A stretch of 64,000 nt of DNA from Haemophilus paraphrohaemolyticus (GCF_002015045.1 NZ_MUXX01000003.1:62001-126000), one strand, 5' to 3'; counted from the first letter of the stretch, positions 46,932 to 58,249 are shown. Numbers and translations are program-made. The notes: generated from the letters alone by a model not told the origin.

Positions 46932-48404
46932 ATGAAACGATTACTCACCTTTTTCCCTCAATTGCAAGATAACGTGCAAATTTCACCACTTGCAAAAATG
47001 ACGCTTGATTCCCGCAAAGTCAGTAACGGCGATCTGTTTATTGCCTTAAAAGGGCATAATGTGGATGGCAGAACATTTATTCCCAAAGCGATTGAACAAG
47101 GTGCAAGCCTGATTTTGGCGGAAGCGGACGAAGGCGTGCAAGCGGTCAAAATCGCAAAAGAGTTTGTAAATGCCACTGCTTGTGTGTTGAGTGTGCCACA
47201 TTTGCCGAAACTGCTCTCGCAAATCGCGGGCGAATTTTATGCCAACCCAAGCGAAAAATTAACATTAGCGGGTATTACCGGCACAAATGGCAAAACGACA
47301 ACAGCTCAGCTGTTAGCGCAATGGCATAATTTACTGGGTGGCAAATCTGCTGTGATGGGCACGATTGGTAATGGCTTATTTGGGCAAGTTCAAGAAGCAG
47401 CTAACACCACAGGCTCTGCAGTTGAAATTCAACAAAATCTTGCAAACTTTATTGCGCTTGGTGCTGACTTTTGTGCGATGGAAGTGAGTTCTCACGGTTT
47501 AGTGCAGTATCGTGCGGAAGCGTTGCAATTTGATTTGGCAATGTTTACTAATTTGAGTCGAGATCACCTTGATTATCATCACACAATGGAAGAGTACGCT
47601 GCGGCAAAATTCCGTTTGTTTAGTGAGCTTAACACCAAGGCTAAAGTATTAAATGCCGATGATGAAACAGGGGCGAATTGGTTAGCCAAATTGCCTGATG
47701 CCGTTGCAGTGAGCGTAAATCCTGATTTTCAAACTTCACACCGATATGTTAAAGCGACTCGTGTTTCGTTTACCTTACAAGGTGCGACCATTGAATTTGA
47801 ATCGAGCTGGGGTAATGGCACTTTACATAGCCAGTTAATTGGGGCATTTAATGTCGCCAATTTACTGCTAGCGTTAGCCGGCTTGTTAGCACTTGGGCAT
47901 GATTTGCAAAAATTAGTCGAAACTACACCGCTTCTTAAAGGCGTGGCAGGAAGAATGGAGTGTGTGACTGCAGAAAATCGTCCATTGGTGCTGGTTGATT
48001 ATGCTCACACGCCCGATGCTTTAGAAAAAGCATTACAAGCTGCACGACTTCATACTGAAGGCAAACTCTACTGTATTTTCGGCTGTGGTGGCGATCGTGA
48101 TGCAGGTAAGCGTCCAATGATGGCAAACATTGCTGAACAGCTTGCAGATCGCGTAATTGCGACAGATGATAATCCGCGTACTGAAGATAATCAGAAAATT
48201 ATGGCAGATATTCTTAAGGGCTTTGAGAATGTTGGTGTTGTTCAAGTTATTCATGATCGCGAACAAGCGATTAAAACAGCCATTCTGCAAGCGAAACCAC
48301 AAGATGTGATTTTAATCGCTGGCAAAGGACATGAAGACTATCAAATTATTGGCACGACCAAGCATCATTTTTCAGATCAGGAAGTGGCTAGAAAATATTT
48401 GTAG
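46932..48404 (+). CDS. murE: UDP-MurNAc-L-Ala-D-Glu:meso-diaminopimelate ligase
   Basis: Adds meso-DAP to the cytoplasmic peptidoglycan precursor. The 490-residue Mur ligase has [18 protein letters not shown] (ATP site), [34 protein letters not shown] and the DAP-recognition motif DDNPRTED, so the wall is DAP-type. Starts eight bases after ftsI. A repeat element immediately follows and separates it from murF. Confidence 0.97.
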   Translation: MKRLLTFFPQLQDNVQISPLAKMTLDSRKVSNGDLFIALKGHNVDGRTFIPKAIEQGASLILAEADEGVQAVKIAKEFVNATACVLSVPHLPKLLSQIAGEFYANPSEKLTLAGITGTNGKTTTAQLLAQWHNLLGGKSAVMGTIGNGLFGQVQEAANTTGSAVEIQQNLANFIALGADFCAMEVSSHGLVQYRAEALQFDLAMFTNLSRDHLDYHHTMEEYAAAKFRLFSELNTKAKVLNADDETGANWLAKLPDAVAVSVNPDFQTSHRYVKATRVSFTLQGATIEFESSWGNGTLHSQLIGAFNVANLLLALAGLLALGHDLQKLVETTPLLKGVAGRMECVTAENRPLVLVDYAHTPDALEKALQAARLHTEGKLYCIFGCGGDRDAGKRPMMANIAEQLADRVIATDDNPRTEDNQKIMADILKGFENVGVVQVIHDREQAIKTAILQAKPQDVILIAGKGHEDYQIIGTTKHHFSDQEVARKYL

Positions 48405-48407
48405 GGC

Positions 48408-48530
48408 GCTCCCCCCTCTTTAGAAAAGAGGGGTTAGGGGAGATTTGATTACGATGTTTATTTTTCGTATGGACTCCGTTTTTACTTCTGCTAAATCTCC
48501 CCCTCCCCTCTTTGCTAAAGAGGGGGCTGA
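48408..48530. repeat. CCCCTCTTT-type inverted repeat between murE and murF
   Basis: The left arm (48409-48446; CTCCCCCCTCTTTAGAAAAG, GGGGTTAGGGGAGATTT) and right arm (48492-48530; AAATCTCCCCCTCCCCTC, TTTGCTAAAGAGGGGGCTGA) are inverted copies with few mismatches over about 38 bases, enclosing some 45 bases. This has the form of a miniature inverted-repeat element or very long hairpin. It sits in the 217-base gap in an otherwise tight cluster. A fragment recurs at 28735-28756. Confidence 0.65.
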
Positions 48531-48621
48531 TCTCTAAGCATTGAATTTTAATGAAAAAAATAACTGCCCCAGTGGGGCAAATTTATGCGTAACCTAGGGA
48601 AATAACTCTAGAAGGAAAACA

Positions 48622-50016
48622 ATGATAAAACAAACAACCCAACAAATCGCCGAAATCCTTCATGCAAGGCTGTTTGGTGATAGTAATGTAACGGTAACGA
48701 CAGTCAGTACCGATACGCGACAAGCGGTCGAAAATGGCTTATTTTTTGCATTAAAAGGCGAAAAATTTGATGCACATGATTATGCAGAAAAAGCTATTGA
48801 GCAAGGCTGTGTAGCACTTGTTGTTGAGCGTGAATTGCCGATTGCTGTACCGCAAATTATTGTGGCGGATACGCGATTAGCTTTAGGTGAATTAGCGAAA
48901 TGGCTAAAAAGCACATTGAATCCTAAAACGGTTGCCATGACTGGTTCATCGGGTAAAACAACCGTGAAAGAGATGACGGCAAAGATCTTGCAAAAAACAG
49001 CCGCTTGTGAAGAAGATGTGCTTTATACTTTCGGCAATCTGAACAATGATTTAGGCGTACCGATGACTTTATTACGCCTAACAGAACAGCATAAATTTGC
49101 AGTCATTGAACTTGGTGCAAATCATATCGGTGAAATTGCTTATACTACTGCGATTGCCCAACCCGATGCTTGCTTAGTGAATAATGTCGCCTCTGCTCAT
49201 TTAGAAGGGTTTGGTTCGATTGAAGGTGTTGCAGCTGCGAAAGGTGAGATTTATCGAGGCCTAAAAGAAAACGGTAAAGCGATTATTAACCAAGCTTTTT
49301 ATTATCCGCAATGGCGTAAAGAAATTGGTGATCATGAATTGCAATCTTTTAGTTATACCGGTTCAGATCAAGATTCTTATGCGGATTTTTGGGCAGAAAA
49401 TGTTTCACTTAATTTGAACGGCTCAACTTTCATTTTGCATGCCTTTGAAGAGGAAATTGAAATCAATTTGCCTTATTTAGGGGCACATAATGTTTCCAAT
49501 GCTTTAGCGGCAACTTCGTTAGCGATGGCAGTTGGCGCAAGTTTAGCAGATGTTAAAGCAGGGCTTGAACAGTGCTCACAAGTGAAAGGGCGTTTATACC
49601 CTGTTGAAATTAACGAGCATTGTTTGTTTATTGATGACACCTACAACGCCAATGTTGATTCGATGAAATCCGCGATTTCTGTACTGAAAAATTACCCTGC
49701 ATTTCGTATTTTTGCGGTAGGTGATATGGCGGAACTTGGCAAAGAGAGTGCGCAATGCCATCAAGAAGTTGCTGATTTTGCGCAACAGGCAGGATTAGAT
49801 TTAATCGTCTCTTTTGGCAAAGAAAGTGCAGTGATTAGTGCTAATGCACAACATCATTTTGCTGATAAGCAAACCATGAGCAATTTCTTGCTACCGATTA
49901 TTTCGCAAAAAATTGCAGAAAAACAACCGCTTGTTTTATTGGCGAAAGGCTCTCGTAGCCAAAAAATGGAAACTTTGATTGCGGATTTATGCCGTGCTTT
50001 TCATATTCAATTTTAA
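48622..50016 (+). CDS. murF: UDP-MurNAc-tripeptide:D-alanyl-D-alanine ligase
   Basis: Adds D-Ala-D-Ala to complete the UDP-MurNAc pentapeptide. The 464-residue product has TVSTDTRQAVENGLFFALKG, AMTGSSGKTTVKEMTAKIL (ATP site), FAVIELGANHIGEIAYT, and FIDDTYNANVDSMKSAISVL, typical MurF landmarks. An uptake word ACAAGCGGT lies at 48720-48728. It is separated from murE by a repeat-bearing gap, so it may need its own promoter or read-through. Confidence 0.97.
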   Translation: MIKQTTQQIAEILHARLFGDSNVTVTTVSTDTRQAVENGLFFALKGEKFDAHDYAEKAIEQGCVALVVERELPIAVPQIIVADTRLALGELAKWLKSTLNPKTVAMTGSSGKTTVKEMTAKILQKTAACEEDVLYTFGNLNNDLGVPMTLLRLTEQHKFAVIELGANHIGEIAYTTAIAQPDACLVNNVASAHLEGFGSIEGVAAAKGEIYRGLKENGKAIINQAFYYPQWRKEIGDHELQSFSYTGSDQDSYADFWAENVSLNLNGSTFILHAFEEEIEINLPYLGAHNVSNALAATSLAMAVGASLADVKAGLEQCSQVKGRLYPVEINEHCLFIDDTYNANVDSMKSAISVLKNYPAFRIFAVGDMAELGKESAQCHQEVADFAQQAGLDLIVSFGKESAVISANAQHHFADKQTMSNFLLPIISQKIAEKQPLVLLAKGSRSQKMETLIADLCRAFHIQF

Positions 50017-50025
50017 GGATTTATT

Positions 50026-51108
50026 ATGTTAGTTTGGCTTGCTGAATATCTTGTTCAGTTTAATACGGCGTTTAATGTCGTTTCTTATATTACTTTCCGT
50101 TCTATTATGGCGTTATTAACGGCTATGGGCATTGGGCTTTGGATTGGACCAGAAGTGATTCGTCGCTTACAACTATTAAAATTCGGACAAGAAGTACGTA
50201 ATGATGGTCCAGAAAGCCACTTTAAAAAACGCGGTACACCAACGATGGGCGGTGTGATGATTTTGGCTTCTATTGGTATCAGTACTGTGCTTTGGGCAGA
50301 CTTACGCAACAGCTATGTTTGGTTTGTGTTGTTTGTTTTATTTGGTTATGGGATCGTCGGTTTTGTGGACGATTATTGGAAAATCAAACGTAAAAATACA
50401 GATGGTTTGATCGCACGTTGGAAATACTTCTGGTTGTCTGTGATTGCTTTAATTGCGGTATTTGGCATTTATGCAGTCGGAAAAGATACTGCAGCAACCC
50501 AATTAGTTGTGCCGTTCTTTAAAGAGTTTATGCCACAGCTTGGTATTTTCTTTGTTATTCTTTCTTATTTTGTGATTGTGGGAACCAGTAATGCGGTTAA
50601 TCTCACAGACGGTTTAGATGGTTTGGCAATCGTACCTACTATTATGGTCGCAAGTGCTTTTGCGCTGATTGCGTGGGCAACAGGTAACTACAACTTCGCC
50701 CAATACTTGCACATTCCATTTATCCAAAATGCAGGCGAGTTAGTGATTTTATGTACTGCTATTGTCGGCGCAGGTTTGGGTTTCTTATGGTATAACACCT
50801 ATCCAGCACAAGTGTTTATGGGAGATGTGGGCTCACTCTCACTAGGCGGTGCATTAGGCACGATTGCGGTATTGGTTCGTCAAGAATTATTGCTTGTGAT
50901 TATGGGCGGTGTGTTTGTGGTGGAAGCATTGTCGGTAATCTTGCAAGTTGGTTCATACAAACTTCGCCAAAAACGCATCTTCCGTATGGCACCAATCCAC
51001 CACCATTTCGAACTAAAAGGCTGGCCAGAACCGCGTGTTATTGTGCGTTTCTGGATCATTACGCTAATGCTTGTGTTGATTGGTTTAGTAACACTAAAAT
51101 TACGTTAA
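50026..51108 (+). CDS. mraY: Phospho-MurNAc-pentapeptide transferase MraY
   Basis: Transfers phospho-MurNAc-pentapeptide to undecaprenyl phosphate to make lipid I; ten-span inner-membrane enzyme of 360 residues. [18 protein letters not shown] (catalytic Asp pair), [40 protein letters not shown] and [14 protein letters not shown] are all intact. Ten bases after murF, so co-translated. A hairpin follows before murD. Confidence 0.97.
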   Translation: MLVWLAEYLVQFNTAFNVVSYITFRSIMALLTAMGIGLWIGPEVIRRLQLLKFGQEVRNDGPESHFKKRGTPTMGGVMILASIGISTVLWADLRNSYVWFVLFVLFGYGIVGFVDDYWKIKRKNTDGLIARWKYFWLSVIALIAVFGIYAVGKDTAATQLVVPFFKEFMPQLGIFFVILSYFVIVGTSNAVNLTDGLDGLAIVPTIMVASAFALIAWATGNYNFAQYLHIPFIQNAGELVILCTAIVGAGLGFLWYNTYPAQVFMGDVGSLSLGGALGTIAVLVRQELLLVIMGGVFVVEALSVILQVGSYKLRQKRIFRMAPIHHHFELKGWPEPRVIVRFWIITLMLVLIGLVTLKLR

Positions 51109-51118
51109 GGTCAGTTGG

Positions 51119-51174
51119 ATAGGCTTTCTTCCACCAAATATGATGAAAATCAAAGGTGGGATAAAGCCTATTTT
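51119..51174 (+). terminator. Terminator-like hairpin between mraY and murD
   Basis: ATAGGCTTT-CTT-CCACC pairs with GGTGG-GAT-AAAGCCTAT (9 + 5 pairs around a symmetric internal loop), followed by TTTATC. It lies in the 161-base gap inside the cell-wall cluster. Confidence 0.55.
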
Positions 51175-51269
51175 ATCAATGAATAAACAGTTAGCCATAG
51201 AGATAGTCATTTATACCTCCTAGCTTGCGGATAGTTGGGAAAGTAAGACAACAAAAAGAGAATAAAAAA

Positions 51270-52571
51270 ATGCAAAACCAATACGAAAATAAAACAGTAA
51301 CGATTATAGGCTTGGGCAAAACAGGCTTATCTTGTGTCGATTTTTTTGCAGATAAAAATGCGAAAGTACAAGTGATTGATACCCGCGAGAAACCAGCTGG
51401 CATCGAACAATTATCCAAAGAAATTCCATTACATACAGGCGGCTTAAATCTTGAGTGGCTGCTCAATTCCGATTTAATCGTGATTAGTCCAGGGCTTGCA
51501 TTGGCAACGCCTGAAATTCAGCAAGCGATTAACGCAGGCGTAGAAGTGGTGGGCGATATTGAGCTGTTTTGCCGTGAGGCAACCGCACCAATTATTGCTA
51601 TCACAGGTTCAAATGGTAAGAGTACGGTCACAACATTAGTGACTGAGATGGCAAAGCAAGCGGGTATTAAAGTTGGAATGGGCGGCAATATCGGCGTGCC
51701 TGCATTAAGCCTGTTAAATGGTGATTATGCACTTTATGTATTAGAGCTTTCAAGCTTCCAACTTGAAACGACCTCTTCGCTCAAAGCGGTTGCTGCAACC
51801 GTACTGAATGTGAGTGAAGATCATATGGATAGATATGATTCAATTGCTGATTACCGTGCAGCAAAACTTAAAATTTATAATAATGCAGAAAATGTAATTG
51901 TGAATGGCGAAGATCCCCAAACGTATCCTGAACAAGCGGTTAAAAAATTGATTCGTTTTGCAGAACACAATGCAGAATATAGCTTGAGAAATGGCGTACT
52001 TTATGCAGAAGAGACGGCGATTATTGGGACAAAACAGATGTTAATTCGTGGGCGTCACAATGAAATGAATGCGTTAGCTGCAATGGCATTAGCTGATGCT
52101 GCAAGCATTCCTCGTGAAGGTATTATAAAAGCGCTACAAGTTTATGGTGGGTTGGTTCATCGTTTCCAAGCTGTACCAACGCATGATGGCGTGCGTTGGG
52201 TCAATGATTCTAAAGCGACTAATGTGGGCAGCACAGTGGCAGCTCTGAACGGCTTAGAGGTAGCGGGTACTCTCTATTTACTATTAGGCGGAGACGGTAA
52301 AGCGGCAGATTTTTCAGAACTGAAACCGTTAATCAACAAACCGAATATTGTTTGCTATTGCTTCGGACAAGATGGCGCTGAATTAGTCAAACTTTCTTCA
52401 CAAAGTGTGTTGGTAGAGACGATATATGAAGCGATTACCTCTATTCGTCCAAAATTAAAATCGGGTGATATGGTATTGCTTTCTCCAGCTTGTGCAAGTT
52501 TAGATCAGTTTAAAAACTTTGAAGAACGTGGCGATATTTTTATGGCATTAGCTCGAGGAGAAAAGGCTTAA
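51270..52571 (+). CDS. murD: UDP-MurNAc-L-alanine:D-glutamate ligase
   Basis: Adds D-glutamate to UDP-MurNAc-L-Ala. The 433-residue protein has VTIIGLGKTGLSCVDFFAD, AITGSNGKSTVTTLVTEMA (ATP site), ELSSFQLETTSSLKA, NVSEDHMDRYDSIADY and WVNDSKATNVGSTVAALNG. A longer frame from 51225 is unlikely; AAGAGAATAAAAAA precedes the chosen ATG. Its stop overlaps the ftsW start (TAATG). Confidence 0.96.
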   Translation: MQNQYENKTVTIIGLGKTGLSCVDFFADKNAKVQVIDTREKPAGIEQLSKEIPLHTGGLNLEWLLNSDLIVISPGLALATPEIQQAINAGVEVVGDIELFCREATAPIIAITGSNGKSTVTTLVTEMAKQAGIKVGMGGNIGVPALSLLNGDYALYVLELSSFQLETTSSLKAVAATVLNVSEDHMDRYDSIADYRAAKLKIYNNAENVIVNGEDPQTYPEQAVKKLIRFAEHNAEYSLRNGVLYAEETAIIGTKQMLIRGRHNEMNALAAMALADAASIPREGIIKALQVYGGLVHRFQAVPTHDGVRWVNDSKATNVGSTVAALNGLEVAGTLYLLLGGDGKAADFSELKPLINKPNIVCYCFGQDGAELVKLSSQSVLVETIYEAITSIRPKLKSGDMVLLSPACASLDQFKNFEERGDIFMALARGEKA

Positions 52572-53749
52572 TGTTACGAGCAATCAAAACGGGGATTGAT
52601 AATTGGTTTCGTCTCACACCGACGGATTCGCTCTACGATCGCACCTTATTGTGGCTCTATGTTGGCTTGATGATGATAGGTCTTATTGTGGTCGGTTCTG
52701 CATCAATTCCAATTAGTATTCGTTTATATAATGAACCATTTCATTTTGCTATTCGCGATGCGGGCTATATTGTGATGGCATTATGCATTTTTGCTTTTTT
52801 TATTCAGCAACCGATTCGCAAATGGGAAAAATACAATGTAGCATTATTTTTTATTTCATTGATTTTACTCATTGCGGTATTGTTTGTTGGTAAAGAAATT
52901 AACGGTGCGAAGCGTTGGATTCCGTTGGGTATAATGAATTTCCAAGCGTCTGAATTAGCGAAGTTGGCAATTATATGTTATTTCGCCAGTTTTTATGTTC
53001 GCCGCTATGAAGTTATTCGAACGGAACATTGGAGCTTTATCCGTCCATTCGCAGTCGTTGCACTTTTTATTATTATTCTAACAGCACAATCGGATTTAGG
53101 CAGTATTTTCATCCTTTTCTCCATCACTTTTAGTATGCTCTTTATTATGGGAGCGAAATGGCAGCAGTTTATCGCTTTGGGTGTGGTTGCTGTGGCTGGC
53201 TTTGCTGGTTATGTTTACTCTTCAGAGTATCGAATGAAAAGGGTAACTGCTTATCTTGACCCTTTTGCGGATGTTTATGGAGATGGTTTCCAGCTTGCCA
53301 ATTCCCAAATGGCATTTGGGCAAGGGGAAATTTTAGGTCGAGGCTTAGGAAATTCGGTACAAAAATTAGAGTATTTGCCAGAGGCCCACACCGATTTCAT
53401 TATGGCTGTAATTGGTGAAGAATTTGGCTTAGTTGGCATTTTATTTATTATCTTTATGCTGACCTGTTTGTTAATTCGAACAATAAAAATTAGCCGAGAG
53501 TCTTTACAAATGGAAGAACGTTTCAAAGGCTATTTTGCTTTTGGCATTGCTGTATGGATATTTCTGCAAGGTGTGATTAACTTAGGGGTAGCATCAGGTT
53601 TACTACCAACGAAAGGACTTACTTTCCCGTTTGTTAGTTATGGTGGTTCGAGTTTAATTTTATTATCTATCGCAATGGCGATTCTAGTGAGAATAGACCA
53701 CGAAAATCGATTGGAAAGAATTGGTTACACTCGTGTGAAGAAAAATTAA
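52571..53749 (+). CDS. ftsW: Septal peptidoglycan glycosyltransferase FtsW
   Basis: SEDS-family polymerase that works with FtsI at the septum; 392 residues with about ten membrane spans. Landmarks: GLIVVGSASIPISIRLYNEP, NGAKRWIPLGIMNFQASELA, LPEAHTDFIMAVIGEEFG, and the conserved final loop LPTKGLTFPFVSYGGSSLIL. Overlaps the murD stop by one base. A hairpin follows before murG. Confidence 0.96.
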   Translation: MLRAIKTGIDNWFRLTPTDSLYDRTLLWLYVGLMMIGLIVVGSASIPISIRLYNEPFHFAIRDAGYIVMALCIFAFFIQQPIRKWEKYNVALFFISLILLIAVLFVGKEINGAKRWIPLGIMNFQASELAKLAIICYFASFYVRRYEVIRTEHWSFIRPFAVVALFIIILTAQSDLGSIFILFSITFSMLFIMGAKWQQFIALGVVAVAGFAGYVYSSEYRMKRVTAYLDPFADVYGDGFQLANSQMAFGQGEILGRGLGNSVQKLEYLPEAHTDFIMAVIGEEFGLVGILFIIFMLTCLLIRTIKISRESLQMEERFKGYFAFGIAVWIFLQGVINLGVASGLLPTKGLTFPFVSYGGSSLILLSIAMAILVRIDHENRLERIGYTRVKKN

Positions 53750-53753
53750 GTTT

Positions 53754-53800
53754 AAGCGGTCGATTTTGTGAAAAATTTACAAAATTGACCGCTTTCTTTT
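53754..53800 (+). terminator. Uptake-sequence terminator between ftsW and murG
   Basis: AAGCGGTCGATTTTGT and ACAAAATTGACCGCTT pair over 15-16 bases with a 9-base loop, followed by TCTTTTT. It is a full intrinsic terminator inside the cell-wall cluster. Confidence 0.7.
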
Positions 53801-53887
53801 TCCGAAAAAGTGTAAATTCTTGTACAATATCCACAATTTTTTCTTTACAACAAAAGTTGTCTAAAAATAAAGTAAACGAGAATACCA

Positions 53888-54946
53888 ATGGCAAAAAAAT
53901 TATTAGTCATGGCAGGAGGCACAGGTGGGCACGTATTTCCCGCAATTGCCGTTGCACGTGAATTACAGCAACAAGGATGGGAGATTTGTTGGCTAGGAAC
54001 AAAAGACCGAATGGAAGCAGATCTTGTTCCCAAACACGGTATTCCCATTGAATTTATCCAAATTTCAGGGCTGAAAGGCAAAGGCGTTGGCGCATTGCTA
54101 AAAGCCCCTTTTGCCATTCTAAGAGCAGTAATGCAAGCCCGTAAAATTATCAAAAAATTTAAGCCTGATGCGGTGCTCGGTATGGGCGGTTATGTGTCTG
54201 GACCAGGTGGGATTGCGGCGAAATTGTGTGGCGTGCCCGTGATTTTACATGAGCAAAATGCAGTGGCTGGGCTAACCAATGTGTGGCTTTCAAAAATTGC
54301 TCGCCGTGTGTTGCAGGCTTTTCCTAATGCTTTCCCGAATGCTGAGGTGGTGGGTAATCCTGTTCGCCAAGATTTATTTGAAATTGAAGCACCAGAACAG
54401 CGTTTTGCAGAACGTAGCTATCCAATCAATATTTTAGTGATGGGTGGAAGCCAAGGGGCACAAGTAATTAACAAAACCATGCCCGAAGTGGCAAAAGCGT
54501 TGGGCAATCAGGTGTTTATTAGCCATCAAGTTGGTAAAGGGAAATTAGCAGGTGTAGAAGAGGTTTACCAAGCGACAGGCAATGGCACAGCAGCAGAATT
54601 TATTGATGATATGAAAGCCGCTTACGAATGGGCAGATTTAGTGATTTGCCGCTCAGGCGCATTAACCGTATGCGAAGTTGCCGCTGCAGGCTTGCCTGCC
54701 GTTTTCGTACCGTTCCAACATAAAGACAGACAGCAATTTTTGAATGCGGAATATTTGGTGGAGGCGGGGGCAGCTTATGTGATTGAGCAACCCGAATTTA
54801 CGCCAGAAAAACTGTTAGCAGTGTTAGAGCCGTTGATTGCTGATCGTACTAAATTAACCGGGATGGCAATCAAAGCCAAAGCAAAATCTACGCCAACTGC
54901 AGCAAAACGCGTGGCGGAAGTGATTGTGGCAGAAAGTAATGAATGA
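53888..54946 (+). CDS. murG: Lipid II synthase MurG
   Basis: Membrane-associated glycosyltransferase that adds GlcNAc to lipid I. The 352-residue GT-B protein has [70 protein letters not shown] and [20 protein letters not shown]. The preceding 138-base gap contains the ftsW hairpin and is AT-rich, with room for a promoter (TTGTACAATAT at 53820). The murG stop overlaps the first possible murC start. Confidence 0.97.
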   Translation: MAKKLLVMAGGTGGHVFPAIAVARELQQQGWEICWLGTKDRMEADLVPKHGIPIEFIQISGLKGKGVGALLKAPFAILRAVMQARKIIKKFKPDAVLGMGGYVSGPGGIAAKLCGVPVILHEQNAVAGLTNVWLSKIARRVLQAFPNAFPNAEVVGNPVRQDLFEIEAPEQRFAERSYPINILVMGGSQGAQVINKTMPEVAKALGNQVFISHQVGKGKLAGVEEVYQATGNGTAAEFIDDMKAAYEWADLVICRSGALTVCEVAAAGLPAVFVPFQHKDRQQFLNAEYLVEAGAAYVIEQPEFTPEKLLAVLEPLIADRTKLTGMAIKAKAKSTPTAAKRVAEVIVAESNE

Positions 54947-54957
54947 GAGAAAATAAA

Positions 54958-56385
54958 ATGCAAAATTTCCAAGATAATATTAAAAAACTTGTGCCTGAAA
55001 TGCGCCGTGTGAGCCAAATTCACTTTATCGGCATTGGCGGTGCGGGGATGAGCGGTATTGCTGAAGTATTACTGAATGAAGGCTACAAAATCAGCGGTTC
55101 AGATATTGCCGATGGTGTGGTTACCAAACGCCTAGCTGCTGCAGGGGCACATATTTTTATTGGTCACAGTGCGGAAAATATTTCAGGGGCGAGCGTAGTG
55201 GTGGCATCCAGTGCGATTAACGAAGAAAACCCTGAAGTAAAAGCGGCAAAAGAAGCGCGTATTCCTGTGATTCAACGTGCACAAATGTTGGCAGAGATTA
55301 TGCGTTTCCGCCACGGAATTGCGATTGCGGGCACGCACGGCAAAACCACAACCACTGCAATGATCTCAATGATTTACACCGAAGCTGGCTTAGATCCAAC
55401 CTTCGTAAACGGCGGTTTGGTAAAATCTGCAGGTAAAAATGCTCACTTAGGTGCAAGCCGTTATTTAGTGGCGGAGGCAGATGAAAGTGATGCGTCATTC
55501 TTACATTTACAACCAATGGTTTCTGTTGTCACTAACATTGAGCCAGACCATATGGACACCTACGGTGGCGATTTTGAGAAGATGAAAGAGACTTACGTTA
55601 AATTCTTGCGTAACTTGCCTTTCTACGGTTTAGCGGTGATGTGTGCTGATGATGCTACGGTGATGGAAATTGCCCCGAAAGTGGGCCGCCAAGTGATCAC
55701 TTACGGATTTAGCGAAAATGCGGATTATCGTATCGAAGACTACCAACAAACAGGCTTCCAAGGGCACTACACGGTGATTTGCCCTAATGGAGAACGTGTT
55801 GAGGTGCTGTTAAACGTACCTGGTCGTCATAATGCATTGAATGCGACTGCAGCACTTGCGGTTGCTAAAGAAGAAGGCATTGCCAATGAAGCGATTTTAG
55901 CCGCACTTGCAGATTTCCAAGGAGCGGGGCGTCGCTTTGACCAATTGGGTTCATTTATTCGTCCGAATGGTAAAGTGATGTTGGTAGACGATTATGGTCA
56001 TCACCCAACGGAAGTTGATGTGACGATTAAAGCTGCACGTCAAGGCTGGGAAGGCAAACGTGTTGTGATGGTATTCCAGCCGCACCGCTATTCGCGTACC
56101 CGTGACCTGTTTGATGATTTCGTGCAAGTGTTATCGCAAGTCGATGCGTTGGTAATGTTAGATGTATATGCGGCAGGCGAAGCTCCGATTGTTGGAGCAG
56201 ACAGTAAAGCATTATGCCGTTCTATCCGTAACTTGGGTAAGGTTGATCCAATTTTGGTGTCGGATACCAGCCAATTAGGCGAGGTGCTTGATCAAATCAT
56301 TCAAGATGGTGATTTGATTTTGGCACAAGGTGCGGGCAATGTGAGCAAACTTTCGCGTGATTTAGCAGAGAGTTGGAAAGCATAA
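54958..56385 (+). CDS. murC: UDP-MurNAc:L-alanine ligase
   Basis: First amino-acid addition in peptidoglycan synthesis. The 475-residue protein has [38 protein letters not shown] (ATP site), [40 protein letters not shown] and [20 protein letters not shown]. An ATG at 54943 overlaps the murG stop, but the ATG at 54958 has GAGAGAAA in front and fits the family start; it was chosen. The 126-base gap to ddl holds another repeat. Confidence 0.96.
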   Translation: MQNFQDNIKKLVPEMRRVSQIHFIGIGGAGMSGIAEVLLNEGYKISGSDIADGVVTKRLAAAGAHIFIGHSAENISGASVVVASSAINEENPEVKAAKEARIPVIQRAQMLAEIMRFRHGIAIAGTHGKTTTTAMISMIYTEAGLDPTFVNGGLVKSAGKNAHLGASRYLVAEADESDASFLHLQPMVSVVTNIEPDHMDTYGGDFEKMKETYVKFLRNLPFYGLAVMCADDATVMEIAPKVGRQVITYGFSENADYRIEDYQQTGFQGHYTVICPNGERVEVLLNVPGRHNALNATAALAVAKEEGIANEAILAALADFQGAGRRFDQLGSFIRPNGKVMLVDDYGHHPTEVDVTIKAARQGWEGKRVVMVFQPHRYSRTRDLFDDFVQVLSQVDALVMLDVYAAGEAPIVGADSKALCRSIRNLGKVDPILVSDTSQLGEVLDQIIQDGDLILAQGAGNVSKLSRDLAESWKA

Positions 56386-56425
56386 ACAGTTGTTTTTGCA
56401 ACATATTTTGCAAATTACACCGCTT

Positions 56426-56493
56426 GTAGGGGCGTGTTGCACACGTCCTGATATACCAAAGATGTTAAAAGGGCGTATGCAACACGACCCTAC
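56426..56493. repeat. GTAGGGGCGTGTTGC inverted repeat between murC and ddl
   Basis: GTAGGGGCGTGTTGCACACGTCC at one end mirrors GGGCGTATGCAACACGACCCTAC at the other; 68 bases, mostly self-complementary. It is a cousin of the GTAGGGTGTG elements (same GTAGGG...CCCTAC termini, different core). Confidence 0.6.
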
Positions 56494-56511
56494 GAGAAAA
56501 TCGAGAATACA

Positions 56512-57423
56512 ATGAACATTAAAAACGAAAAAATCGCAGTGTTATTTGGGGGCGTTTCGATGGAACGCGAGGTATCGTTAAACTCTGGTGCAGCGGTAAC
56601 CGAAGCCCTTAAAAACCTTGGCTATGATGTGGAAGGTATTGATACCAAAGAGTTCCCAATTGAAAAATTAAAAGAAAAAGGGATTCAACGTGTCTTCAAC
56701 ATTTTACACGGTGGCATTGGTGAGAACGGTGTGTTGCAAGGTGCTTTGGAACAGATGGGCATTCCTTACACAGGCTGTGGCGTGATGGCATCAGCAATCA
56801 CTTTAGATAAATTTCGCACCAAATTATTATGGCAAGCTGTTGGTTTACCGACTGCAGAAATGGTGGTAGTAAAACGCGGACAAGCGGTCGATTCTGCAGC
56901 CATTATTGCAAAATTAGGCTTGCCAGTGTTTGTTAAACCTTCTTGTGAAGGTTCAAGCGTTGGCGTGTTCAAGGTAAAAACTGAAGCGGAATTACAGCCT
57001 GCGATTGAAGAAGCGCTAAAATTTGACAGCATTGTGTTAGTTGAAGAATTTTTAGCAGGGGCGGAATATTCTGTGCCGGTGTTAGATGGCGAAGTATTGC
57101 CTGCAGTGCAAGTGATTCCAGAAGGCGAATTTTACGATTATCACGCCAAATATATTTCAGACAATACCCAATATGTCGTGCCCGCATTAAGCGATGAACG
57201 CCAAGCCGAGGTGGCAAAAATTGTGAAGCAAGCCTTTGATGTGGTGGGCTGTAGGGGTTGGAGCCGTATTGATGTGATGGAAGATGCGAACGGTAATTTC
57301 CGTTTAGTCGAAGTAAATACCTGCCCAGGTATGACAAGTCACAGCATCTTCCCGAAATCGGCAGCAACCGTGGGTTATAGCTTTGAACGTTTAGTTGAAC
57401 GTGTGTTGGAGTTAAGTGCGTAA
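56512..57423 (+). CDS. ddlB: D-alanine:D-alanine ligase
   Basis: Makes the D-Ala-D-Ala dipeptide used by MurF. The 303-residue ATP-grasp enzyme has [74 protein letters not shown] and [20 protein letters not shown]. The short form within the dcw cluster is DdlB. Its TAA overlaps the ftsQ ATG (TAATG). Confidence 0.96.
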   Translation: MNIKNEKIAVLFGGVSMEREVSLNSGAAVTEALKNLGYDVEGIDTKEFPIEKLKEKGIQRVFNILHGGIGENGVLQGALEQMGIPYTGCGVMASAITLDKFRTKLLWQAVGLPTAEMVVVKRGQAVDSAAIIAKLGLPVFVKPSCEGSSVGVFKVKTEAELQPAIEEALKFDSIVLVEEFLAGAEYSVPVLDGEVLPAVQVIPEGEFYDYHAKYISDNTQYVVPALSDERQAEVAKIVKQAFDVVGCRGWSRIDVMEDANGNFRLVEVNTCPGMTSHSIFPKSAATVGYSFERLVERVLELSA

Positions 57424-58223
57424 TGGTTGCGTTTGCTCGTAAGAGAAAACCGAATTATCTTCGCCTTGCGAAAGAGTATATGGCAACAAAGTTTCATTTG
57501 TTACCTATGAAATGGTTAACTTCATTTAAGCCATTGATTCTGTTATTCTGCTTCATTGTAATGTATGTTTTGTACGCGAATTGGTCGTCTTTGCTAGAAG
57601 GTTTAGATAGAACCTCTATTCGTGCTTATGCATTAACAAATAAGACACAATTTACGACTAATGCAGATATTCGTGAAACTTTAGCCAAAGAGCCCGCTCT
57701 AAAAGGATATTTTTCTCAAGATATTCAAGAAGTTAAAGATAAGTTAATGCAACTCTCTTGGGTTAAAGATGTAGTTGTACGAAAATCTTATCCTGATCGT
57801 TTAAGTATTGGATTGGTTGAGCATAAACCTGTGGCAGTATGGAATAACATTCACTATCTTTCTGATCAAGGAGTGGTATTTAATTTACCCGCAGATCGCT
57901 TTGATCGCACAGGCTTGCCTCAGATGTTTGGACCAGACGCAGAAAGCAAAGAGGTTTTAAATGCTTGGGCTAAGATTCAAGCTGAATTAGCTTCTCGTAA
58001 TTTATCGCTTAAATCTCTTGCGATGGATAATCGAGGCTCTTGGTCTATTACGTTAACGAATAATATTGAATTAAGATTAGGTCGTGGTGAATGGACACCC
58101 AAAATTGACCGCTTTATGATGATTTTTCCTGATATAGAAATTCCTGAAGGGCAGCGTTTGGGCTATGTTGATTTACGCTATGAGCATGGTGCAGCCGTAG
58201 GTTTCTATCCAATCCCCAAATAG
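57423..58223 (+). CDS. ftsQ: Cell division protein FtsQ
   Basis: Bitopic divisome protein of 266 residues linking early and late division proteins. Cytoplasmic basic tail, one membrane span (PLILLFCFIVMYVLYANWSS), a POTRA domain (RTSIRAYALTNKTQFTTNAD through LSWVKDVVVRKSYPDRLSIG) and the beta domain (EHKPVAVWNN, VVFNLPADRFD, FPDIEIPEGQRLGYVDLRYE). One-base overlap with ddlB; ftsA is 26 bases downstream. Confidence 0.95.
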   Translation: MVAFARKRKPNYLRLAKEYMATKFHLLPMKWLTSFKPLILLFCFIVMYVLYANWSSLLEGLDRTSIRAYALTNKTQFTTNADIRETLAKEPALKGYFSQDIQEVKDKLMQLSWVKDVVVRKSYPDRLSIGLVEHKPVAVWNNIHYLSDQGVVFNLPADRFDRTGLPQMFGPDAESKEVLNAWAKIQAELASRNLSLKSLAMDNRGSWSITLTNNIELRLGRGEWTPKIDRFMMIFPDIEIPEGQRLGYVDLRYEHGAAVGFYPIPK

Positions 58224-58249
58224 TAAAGTGCAAATAAACGAAAAATAAA

